Assembly (NCBI RefSeq): GCF_001653795.1
Contig: NZ_CP011515.1
Coordinates: 198,674 to 262,673 of the forward strand
DNA: 64,000 bases
Direction of reading: 5' to 3'
DNA from: Mitsuaria sp. 7
GTDB taxonomy: Bacteria > Pseudomonadota > Gammaproteobacteria > Burkholderiales > Burkholderiaceae_C
Of this stretch, positions 53,918-64,000 are shown in pieces; position 1 is the stretch's first letter, and each line of letters starts with the position of its first letter. A model generated the notes under the pieces. That model was not told the origin of the DNA. It made no database searches and saw only the letters and a list, made by a program, of their open reading frames with translations. Both the position numbers and the translations under genes were made by a program.

Positions 53918-55816
53918 ATGAAACCCAACACGTCGACGCCTTCCAAGGACAAGAGCGGTGCTGCCGCTTCCACGCCCGCTCCCGTGGCCAAGTCGAGCGC
54001 GCCGGCCCCGGCGTCATCCGCCACATCCGCATCCGCCATACCCGCTAAGCCCAAACCCGTGGAAGGCGGCGAGCGCCTTGAATGGCGCCAGCTGCTGCAC
54101 TGGCTCGCCCAGGACGGCGTCATCGACCAGGAACAGGTCCAGCGCACCGAAGCCCGCTTCGGCACCAGCCACAGCGCCCAGCATCCGCTCACCCGGCTGG
54201 GCGCCGCGGGACTGGTGCGTGTCGCCAATGCGCGCGCGCTGGATACCGAGGCGCTGACCGAATGGCTCGCGGGCCGTCTGAAGCTGCCGTATGTGCGGAT
54301 CGATCCGCTCAAGGTCGACGTCGGCCGTGTCGCCGACGTGATGTCCGCCAGCTATGCCGAGGCGCGTCGCTGTCTGCCGATCCAGGTCGGCCTGAACGAC
54401 GTGACCATTGCGGTCGCCGAGCCGCACGACACCAGCTGGGTGGCGCAGATCGAGTCGCACACCCGCAAGCGCGTGAAGCTCGCGCTGGCCAACCCGCAGG
54501 AGATCGCGCGTTTCACGACCGAGTTCTTCACGCTGGCGCGGTCGGTGCGCGCGGCGACGAAATCCGGCGAGTCGAGCCAGCAGGCGAGCTTCGAACAGCT
54601 CGTCGAGCTGGGCCGCAGCAACCGCCAGCTCGACGCCAACGACCAGGGCGTGGTGCAGGTCGTGGACTGGCTCTGGCAGTACGCCTTCGACCAGCGCGCC
54701 AGCGACATCCACCTGGAGCCGCGCCGCGAGATGGGCGTCATCCGCTTCCGCATCGACGGCGTGCTGCACACGGTCTACCAGTTGCCGCCCACCGTGATGG
54801 GCGCGATGACCGCGCGCATCAAGCTGCTGGGGCGCATGGACGTCGTCGAGAAGCGCCGCCCGCTCGACGGTCGCATCAAGACGCGTAATCCGGCCGGCGA
54901 AGAGGTGGAAATGCGGCTCTCGACGCTGCCGACCGCCTTCGGCGAGAAGATGGTGATGCGGATCTTCGATCCCGATACCGCCGTCAAGGACCTGTCGCAG
55001 CTGGGCTTCTCCAACCACGACGCCGATCGGTGGAACCGCCTGACCGCGCGTCCGCACGGGATCATCCTCGTGACCGGTCCGACCGGCAGCGGCAAGACCT
55101 CGACGCTCTATTCGACGCTCAAGCGCCTGGCGATCGACGAGGTCAACGTCTGCACCGTCGAGGACCCGATCGAGATGATCGAACCGGCGTTCAACCAGTC
55201 CCAGGTGCAGCCGGCCATCGACTTCAACTTCGCCGAGGGCCTGCGTGCGCTGATGCGGCAGGACCCGGACATCATCATGGTCGGTGAAATCCGGGACCTG
55301 GAGACCGCCGAGATGGCGATCCAGGCCTCGCTGACCGGTCACCTGGTGTTCTCGACGCTGCACACGAACGATTCGGCCTCCGCGATCACCCGGATGGTGG
55401 ACTTGGGCGTGCCCAACTACCTGATCGACGCGACGGTGATCGGCGTGTTGGCGCAGCGGCTCGTGCGCACGCTGTGCCCGAACTGCAAGGAGCCGGATCC
55501 GGACGTCACGCGCGACTCGCTCAACGAGATGCTCAAGCCGTGGCGCCTGAATGGCGGCGTCAAGCCCTACCGGCCGGTGGGCTGTCTCGACTGCCGCAAC
55601 ACCGGCTTCCGCGGTCGCGCGGGGTTGTATGAACTGCTGCTGCTGACGGACAGCATCCGCAAGCATCTGCATCCGAACACGGACATGACGGCGCTGCGCC
55701 GCCAGGCCGTGCAGGAAGGCCTGCGCCCGCTGCGCCTGGGCGGCGCGATGAAGGTCGCCGAAGGCCTCACGACGATGGATGAAGTGCTGCGCAGCACGCC
55801 GACCTGGGAAACCTGA
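53918..55816 (+). CDS. GspE/PulE family secretion ATPase (orphan)
   Basis: A 632-residue hexameric-ATPase family protein. About 50 Pro/Ala/Ser/Lys-rich residues lead into a GspE N-domain (LLHWLAQDGVIDQEQV...) and then the ATPase core with RASDIHLEPRREMGVIRFRIDGVL, Walker A ILVTGPTGSGKTSTLYSTL, Asp box CTVEDPIE, Walker B DIIMVGEIRDLETAEMA and the His box TGHLVFSTLHTNDSA. A four-Cys zinc site (CPNC...CLDC) is present. No pilin, GspF, GspD or PilM-Q genes are near, so the machine it serves (type II secretion or type IV pilus-like) cannot be told. It is probably cotranscribed with the preceding gene. Confidence 0.88.
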   Translation: MKPNTSTPSKDKSGAAASTPAPVAKSSAPAPASSATSASAIPAKPKPVEGGERLEWRQLLHWLAQDGVIDQEQVQRTEARFGTSHSAQHPLTRLGAAGLVRVANARALDTEALTEWLAGRLKLPYVRIDPLKVDVGRVADVMSASYAEARRCLPIQVGLNDVTIAVAEPHDTSWVAQIESHTRKRVKLALANPQEIARFTTEFFTLARSVRAATKSGESSQQASFEQLVELGRSNRQLDANDQGVVQVVDWLWQYAFDQRASDIHLEPRREMGVIRFRIDGVLHTVYQLPPTVMGAMTARIKLLGRMDVVEKRRPLDGRIKTRNPAGEEVEMRLSTLPTAFGEKMVMRIFDPDTAVKDLSQLGFSNHDADRWNRLTARPHGIILVTGPTGSGKTSTLYSTLKRLAIDEVNVCTVEDPIEMIEPAFNQSQVQPAIDFNFAEGLRALMRQDPDIIMVGEIRDLETAEMAIQASLTGHLVFSTLHTNDSASAITRMVDLGVPNYLIDATVIGVLAQRLVRTLCPNCKEPDPDVTRDSLNEMLKPWRLNGGVKPYRPVGCLDCRNTGFRGRAGLYELLLLTDSIRKHLHPNTDMTALRRQAVQEGLRPLRLGGAMKVAEGLTTMDEVLRSTPTWET

Positions 55817-56030
55817 GCGGAGGTCGGGTCGATCCGTCTGCCGCCCCCCAGGCTCGCGGGGGCGGGTAAGCCCGCGCAGACAACGCGCAGGTCCCGTGCC
55901 GCCCGGGCGCGTGAAGATCGCCATACGCCCCGTGCGATGCGCGGCGTCTCCCCTTACGTGATAACCACAGACCCCGAGGGGGACCCGATTCCTAGAATCG
56001 CGCCAATTCAAGCCGATAGAGGTTCCCTCG

Positions 56031-56498
56031 ATGAAGATCAAGAGTCAACGCGACTTCTGGTCAGGGCTGATGTTCGTTGTCGTTGGCGTCGCGTTCGCGT
56101 GGGGCTCGGCAGTGAACTACAGCTTTGGCTCCTCGGCCCGCCCCGGGCCTGGTTACTTCCCCTTCGGGCTGGGCGTGCTGCTCGCCGTGCTGGGCGGGGT
56201 GGTGCTGTTCAAGGCACTGACGATCGAGTCGGAGGGCGGACAGCCCGTCGGCGCCTTCGCCTGGAAGCCGCTGGTGATCGTCGTCGGCGCGATCATCGTG
56301 TTCGGCTTCGCCCTGCCGCGGCTGGGCATGATCATCACGCTGCCGCTGCTGATCACCCTCTCCTCGTTCGCCAGCGACGAGTTCCGCTGGCGCGATGCGC
56401 TGCTCAGCAGCGTGGTCTTGACCGCGGGCAGCTACGCGATCTTCATCTGGGGTCTGAATCTCGTGATCCCCATCTGGCCAACCTTCCTGGGCGGCTGA
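56031..56498 (+). CDS. tctB: Tripartite tricarboxylate transporter small membrane subunit TctB
   Basis: A 155-residue protein with four helices and the TctB opening (RDFWSGLMFVVVGVAFAWGSAVNYSFGSSARPGPGYFPFGLGVLLAVLGGVVL). TctB pairs with TctA to form the membrane part of a TTT carboxylate importer. The ATG follows AGAGGTTCCCTCG. A TAGAAT (55994-55999) may be a -10. No tctC (periplasmic binding protein) or tctDE sensor pair is in the window. Confidence 0.9.
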   Translation: MKIKSQRDFWSGLMFVVVGVAFAWGSAVNYSFGSSARPGPGYFPFGLGVLLAVLGGVVLFKALTIESEGGQPVGAFAWKPLVIVVGAIIVFGFALPRLGMIITLPLLITLSSFASDEFRWRDALLSSVVLTAGSYAIFIWGLNLVIPIWPTFLGG

Positions 56499-56508
56499 GG
56501 AGTCACGC

Positions 56509-58017
56509 ATGGATCTGATCAACAACCTGATGATGGGGTTCGGCACGGCGTTCACGCCGGAGAACCTCCTGTACGCCTTCGGCGGCGCGGTGCTCGGTAC
56601 CCTGATCGGCGTGCTGCCGGGCCTGGGCCCGGTCGCTACGATCGCGATGCTGCTGCCTTCGATCTATTCGCTCGATGCGACGCCAGCGCTGATCATGCTC
56701 GCCGGCATCTATTACGGCGCGCAGTACGGCGGTTCGACAACGGCCATCCTGATCAACGTGCCCGGCGAGTCCTCGTCGGTAGTGACCGCGATCGACGGCT
56801 ACCAGATGGCCCGGCAAGGTCGCGCCGGCGCCGCGCTGGCGGCGGCGGGCCTGGGCTCGTTCTTCGCCGGCTGCGTGGGCACGGTCATCATCGCGGCCTT
56901 CGCGCCGCCGCTGACGGAGCTGGCCTTCAAGTTCGGCCCCGCCGAGTACTTCTCGCTGATGGTGCTGGGCCTGATCGGCGCGGTGGTGCTGGCGTCGGGC
57001 TCGCTGGTCAAGGCGATCTCGATGATCCTGCTGGGGCTGCTGCTCGGGCAGGTCAACACAGACGTGATCTCGGGGACGCCACGGTTCTCGTTCGACGTGC
57101 CTGAACTGACGGACGGCATCAACTTCGTCGTGATCGCGATGGGCATCTTCGGCTTCGGCGAGATCATCGCGAACCTTGGCCAGCCGGCCGAGCATCGCGA
57201 GGTCTTCACCAAGAGCGTGAAGGGCCTGTGGCCGACCAAGCAGGACTTCCACGACGCCTGGCCGGCGGTGGTGCGCGGCACGGCGCTGGGTTCGGTGCTG
57301 GGCGTGCTGCCCGGTGGCGGCGCGCTGTTGGCATCGTTCGCGGCCTATACGCTGGAGAAGAAGATATCCAAGCACCCCGAGAAGTTCGGCAAGGGCGCCA
57401 TCCAGGGCGTGGCGGGTCCCGAGTCGGCCAACAACGCCGGCGCGCAGACGTCCTTCATCCCGATGCTGACGCTGGGCATCCCGCCCAACGCGGTGATGGC
57501 GCTGATGGTCGGCGCGATGACCATCAAGGGCATCCAGCCAGGTCCGCAGGTGATGACCAGCAATCCGGAACTGTTCTGGGGGCTGATCGCCTCGATGTGG
57601 GTCGGCAACCTGATGCTGGTGATCTTGAACCTGCCGCTGATCGGCATCTGGATCAAGCTGCTGACGGTGCCCTACCGTTTCCTGTTCCCGGCCATCGTGG
57701 TGTTCTGCTGCATCGGCACCTACACGCTGAACAACAACAACTTCGACGTGTACATGACGGCGGCGTTCGCGGTGATCGGTTATCTCTTCTATAAGCTGAG
57801 CTGCGAGCCTGCACCGCTGCTGCTCGGCTTCATCCTCGGACCGATGATGGAAGAGAACCTGCGTCGCGCGCTGCTGCTGTCGCGTGGCGACTGGATGACG
57901 TTCATGTCCCGGCCGCTTTCCGCCGGCCTGCTGATCGCCGCCGCGCTGATGGTGATCGTGGTGATGCTGCCGTCGATCAAGAACAAACGCCAGGAAGCGT
58001 TCCAGGACGCAGATTGA
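56509..58017 (+). CDS. tctA: Tripartite tricarboxylate transporter large membrane subunit TctA
   Basis: A 502-residue permease with about 12 helices. The first TctA signature is GTLIGVLPGLGPVATIAMLLPSIYSLDATPALIMLAGIYYGAQYGGSTTAILINVPGESSSVVTAIDGYQMARQGRAG, and a second repeat-like block is GVLPGGGALLASFAAYTLEKKISKHPEKFGKGAIQGVAGPESANNAGAQTSFIPMLTLGIPPN. It imports a carboxylate using the proton or sodium gradient, with specificity set by a TctC/Bug protein that must be encoded elsewhere. A terminator follows 25 bp after the stop. Confidence 0.94.
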   Translation: MDLINNLMMGFGTAFTPENLLYAFGGAVLGTLIGVLPGLGPVATIAMLLPSIYSLDATPALIMLAGIYYGAQYGGSTTAILINVPGESSSVVTAIDGYQMARQGRAGAALAAAGLGSFFAGCVGTVIIAAFAPPLTELAFKFGPAEYFSLMVLGLIGAVVLASGSLVKAISMILLGLLLGQVNTDVISGTPRFSFDVPELTDGINFVVIAMGIFGFGEIIANLGQPAEHREVFTKSVKGLWPTKQDFHDAWPAVVRGTALGSVLGVLPGGGALLASFAAYTLEKKISKHPEKFGKGAIQGVAGPESANNAGAQTSFIPMLTLGIPPNAVMALMVGAMTIKGIQPGPQVMTSNPELFWGLIASMWVGNLMLVILNLPLIGIWIKLLTVPYRFLFPAIVVFCCIGTYTLNNNNFDVYMTAAFAVIGYLFYKLSCEPAPLLLGFILGPMMEENLRRALLLSRGDWMTFMSRPLSAGLLIAAALMVIVVMLPSIKNKRQEAFQDAD

Positions 58018-58042
58018 TTGGCTCCCGCCTTCAGGCTTCATC

Positions 58043-58068
58043 AAAGACCCGCCTCGGCGGGTCTTTTT
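58043..58068 (+). terminator. Terminator of tctBA
   Basis: AAAGACCCGCC (58043-58053) pairs with GGCGGGTCTTT (58056-58066) and runs into TTTTTCTTT. A strong, nearly symmetric intrinsic terminator. Confidence 0.92.
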
Positions 58069-58163
58069 CTTTGTGATTCCATGTCGCGTTCCAGAAGGAA
58101 CAAGGGCTTAGCGATGTTCCGTGCGAGAGGCGTTCAACAGTCAATGACTTTTTCGCGTGACTC

Positions 58164-58193
58164 TTGCGAGCTGCTCTGCGAGCGTGCTACAGT
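58164..58193 (+). promoter_or_regulatory. Sigma-70 promoter of the small-RNA candidate
   Basis: TTGCGA (58164-58169), 18 bp, TACAGT (58188-58193). It lies about 100 bp after the tctBA terminator and points toward three hairpins ending in a U-run. It could also serve as an upstream rrn promoter if the terminator is read through. Confidence 0.6.
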
Positions 58194-58199
58194 CGCGGT

Positions 58200-58286
58200 C
58201 TTCGCTGCACAGACATCTGTCTTGCAGCGGTCCTCGAAGGAACTGTCGAGGATGTCGAATGACTGACCGGGCTTCGCCCGGTTTTC
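58200..58286 (+). ncRNA. Candidate small RNA with three hairpins
   Basis: About 87 nt of non-coding sequence begin 7 nt after a -10 element and fold as three adjacent stems. Stem 1 is CGCTGCA/TGCAGCG (58203-58229), extended by AGA/TCT. Stem 2 is TCCTCGA/TCGAGGA (58231-58252, perfect 7 bp) with loop AGGAACTG, which holds an AAGGA motif at its edge. Stem 3 is ACCGGGC/GCCCGGT (58266-58282) followed by TTTT, an intrinsic terminator. No open frame of note is present. Layout (promoter, structured body, terminator) is that of an independent sRNA gene; the family is not recognised. Confidence 0.55.
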
Positions 58287-58338
58287 ATTTGGCGGCGAGA
58301 TTCTCGCAGTCGACGATGAAATTAATTTCTCTGACTGC

Positions 58339-58368
58339 TTGACGGATTCGAAAGAAATCGTTCATAAT
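58339..58368 (+). promoter_or_regulatory. rRNA operon promoter
   Basis: TTGACG (58339-58344), 18 bp, CATAAT (58363-58368), preceded by the AT-rich ATGAAATTAATTTCT, which could act as an UP element. It lies about 220 bp before mature 16S rRNA. Confidence 0.75.
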
Positions 58369-58453
58369 CTCGCTTCTGCGCTGCTGACGACAAGTCAGCG
58401 ACGCGACGAAGTAAGTAGCAAGGGGCTGAGGCCTTGAGCGAAGGTTGCTTCGA

Positions 58454-58466
58454 TGTTCTTTAATAA
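58454..58466 (+). promoter_or_regulatory. boxA antitermination site, 16S leader
   Basis: TGTTCTTTAATAA closely matches the boxA element (TGCTCTTTAACAA) bound by NusB/NusE for rRNA antitermination. It lies in the leader 128 bp before 16S. Confidence 0.75.
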
Positions 58467-58594
58467 TTTACAGCCGATAAGCGTGGGCGTCTGGACGAGC
58501 GACCTGAGAAGGTTAAATCGCTAGATGCTCACGGAAGAAAGAATGAAGCTATGAAAGTAGTCTTTGTTCGATTCCGTTGAGTTTATTCAAGATC

Positions 58595-60126
<1,532 letters not shown>

Positions 60127-60303
60127 GAGAATGACGAGACCGTCGAGTTGCTCAGGCAGCTCGGGAGAGTCGAGTCGAAAAATGCGAGTTCAGCGCGCCC
60201 ACACTTATCGGCTGTAGACACACAACAGTGAGTGAGAAAACGCGTGAGCCTGGCGAGCTGGCCTTGCCGGTTGGCGCGATGCAGGAGCACGCAAGAAATG
60301 CGT

Positions 60304-60380
60304 GGGTCTGTAGCTCAGTCGGTTAGAGCACCGTCTTGATAAGGCGGGGGTCGCTGGTTCGAATCCAGCCAGACCCACCA
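60304..60380 (+). tRNA. tRNA-Ile (anticodon GAT)
   Basis: A 77-nt cloverleaf in the 16S-23S spacer. The acceptor GGGTCTG pairs with CAGACCC, the anticodon GAT is at 60338-60340, the T-loop is GGTTCGAATCC, and CCA is encoded. It decodes AUC/AUU. Confidence 0.98.
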
Positions 60381-60399
60381 CGAGGGTCGTCAAGATCTT

Positions 60400-60475
60400 G
60401 GGGGATTAGCTCAGCTGGGAGAGCACCTGCTTTGCAAGCAGGGGGTCGTCGGTTCGATCCCGTCATCCTCCACCA
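60400..60475 (+). tRNA. tRNA-Ala (anticodon TGC)
   Basis: A 76-nt cloverleaf 19 bp after tRNA-Ile. The acceptor GGGGGAT pairs with ATCCTCC, the anticodon TGC is at 60433-60435, and CCA is encoded. It decodes GCN alanine codons. Ile-Ala order is the standard spacer pair of this group. Confidence 0.98.
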
Positions 60476-60776
60476 ATCACTTCACATGGGTGGCAAACCA
60501 CAGCGTCCGAATGGGCACTGTGGTTTGCCAGTCTCGACATTCGTGTCGGCTGTTGTTCTTTAACAATTCGTAGAGTCGAATCAGCGTTGCTGGCGGAAAG
60601 CCGGCGCTCGTAAAGGGGCGACCGGCACCGTGCCGCCAGCGACATTTGATTGCGTCAACAAACTTCAACTCTGAAAAGAGAAGAAATTGAAGAACGGCGA
60701 ACGCGTGATACTCAAATAAATGCTCAAGTTGTTGAGCATCTGTCCTTGACGACATCTGCGGATGTCAAAGTTATAG
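60476..60776 (+). other. tRNA-Ala to 23S spacer with boxA and processing stem
   Basis: This 301-bp internal transcribed spacer carries a second boxA, TGTTCTTTAACAA (60554-60566). Its 3' end begins the 23S processing stem: 60764-60783 is exactly complementary to 63649-63668 over 20 bp, the expected RNase III substrate that brings the 23S ends together. No gene is seen. Confidence 0.8.
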
Positions 60777-63655
<2,879 letters not shown>

Positions 63656-63834
63656 CTATAACTTTGACACTCAAAACGTCAGGGTGAGTGGTCACGCAGA
63701 TCGACGCGCAACCCGTATGCCGGAGTTGCCACGATCAAAACCGTTCTTCAATCCTTGAAGACGCAATCAAACCAAAGCTGATTTGACTCTACCGAATTGG
63801 GCCTGCTGAGCTCCTCAGCAAGCCAACCAGTCAA

Positions 63835-63948
63835 GCCTGATGACCATAGCGAGTCGGTCCCACCCCTTCCCATCCCGAACAGGACCGTGAAACGACTCAG
63901 CGCCGATGATAGTGCGGATTCCCGTGTGAAAGTAGGTCATCGTCAGGT
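63835..63948 (+). rRNA. rrf: 5S ribosomal RNA
   Basis: About 114 nt: GCCTGATGACCATAGCGAGTCGGTCCCACCCCTTCCC at the 5' end and GTAGGTCATCGTCAGG at the 3' end pair to form helix I. CCCATCCCGAAC is the conserved loop. A hairpin (CTGCTGAG/CTCAGCAAG, near 63802-63822) lies just upstream and probably guides processing. Confidence 0.96.
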
Positions 63949-63958
63949 TAATATCCCG

Positions 63959-63999
63959 CCAAACCCCTCGGTCAGCAATGATCGAGGGGTTTTGCCTTT
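63959..63999 (+). terminator. rrn operon terminator
   Basis: AAACCCCTCGGTC (63961-63973) pairs with GATCGAGGGGTTT (63980-63992), one G-U pair, and is followed by TTGCCTTTT at the window edge. It ends the rRNA transcript. Confidence 0.88.
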
Positions 64000-64000
64000 T

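Overview
The window reads as a chromosomal segment of a high-GC betaproteobacterium of the order Burkholderiales. The 16S rRNA sequence, the gene orders (xseB-ispA-dxs, DUF2782-thrB-BPSS1780 beside polA) and the codon use best suit the Roseateles/Mitsuaria/Rubrivivax neighbourhood; this placement is by eye, not by database search. No prophage, insertion sequence, CRISPR array or secretion island was seen. Most of the window is ordinary core genome, with a few accessory pieces: an MqsRA-like toxin-antitoxin pair, a HipBA-like pair whose HipA lacks its catalytic residues, and a MoaD/ThiS-like protein paired with a BNR propeller.

Layout. 1-8.3 kb: a partial DUF2975 membrane protein, a Tas-type aldo-keto reductase, a DNA alkylation repair protein, ybaK, plsY-ridA, then a minus-strand group of EAL-CBS-GGDEF protein, PHP phosphoesterase and YciO-like protein; the first two overlap by 4 bp. 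8.3-9.6 kb: the lower-GC MqsRA-like pair. 9.6-14.4 kb: host-attachment family protein, trxC, recJ with a coupled upstream gene, and an LpxH-like phosphoesterase. 14.4-18.3 kb: the polyphosphate pair ppk1/ppx, convergent, with a Pho-box promoter in front of ppk1. 18.4-24 kb: Tat-exported dienelactone hydrolase, ZIP transporter, universal stress protein, sulfurtransferase, DMT transporter and a Rieske oxygenase. 24.4-30 kb: isoprenoid operon xseB-ispA-dxs, then lysR/lysA divergent. 30-33.5 kb: ahpC, ahpF and rarD. 33.6-35 kb: the MoaD-like/BNR pair. 35-39.2 kb: TruC-like pseudouridine synthase, YchJ and UvrD. 39.2-43.1 kb: hipBA-like pair convergent with a Tat-exported PhoX phosphatase that also has a Pho-box promoter. 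43.3-50.6 kb: BPSS1780 protein, thrB, DUF2782, polA, lolC, lolD. 50.7-58 kb: purU, tatD, deoxyinosine glycosylase, spermidine-synthase-like protein, an orphan GspE-type ATPase, and tctB-tctA without tctC. 58-64 kb: a candidate small RNA, then a complete rrn operon (16S, tRNA-Ile, tRNA-Ala, 23S, 5S, terminator).

Regulation visible in the DNA. Two PhoB-type promoters (ppk1 and phoX) share one geometry: two half-sites 11 bp apart, a 10-nt gap, then a -10 hexamer. They link phosphate starvation to polyphosphate synthesis and to periplasmic phosphate scavenging. The hipB-like gene is preceded by a GATTCC-N8-GGAATC dyad with the same 8-bp spacing as the known E. coli HipB operators.

Repeats. Two dispersed families stand out. 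One is a short palindrome of REP type, found at two sites, both between convergent genes. The other is a large hairpin of about 140-155 bp, present after ppk1 and after polA, with a conserved loop but different arm sequences that each pair with themselves. This element and a three-hairpin small-RNA candidate with its own promoter and terminator at 58.2 kb are the best leads for something undescribed.
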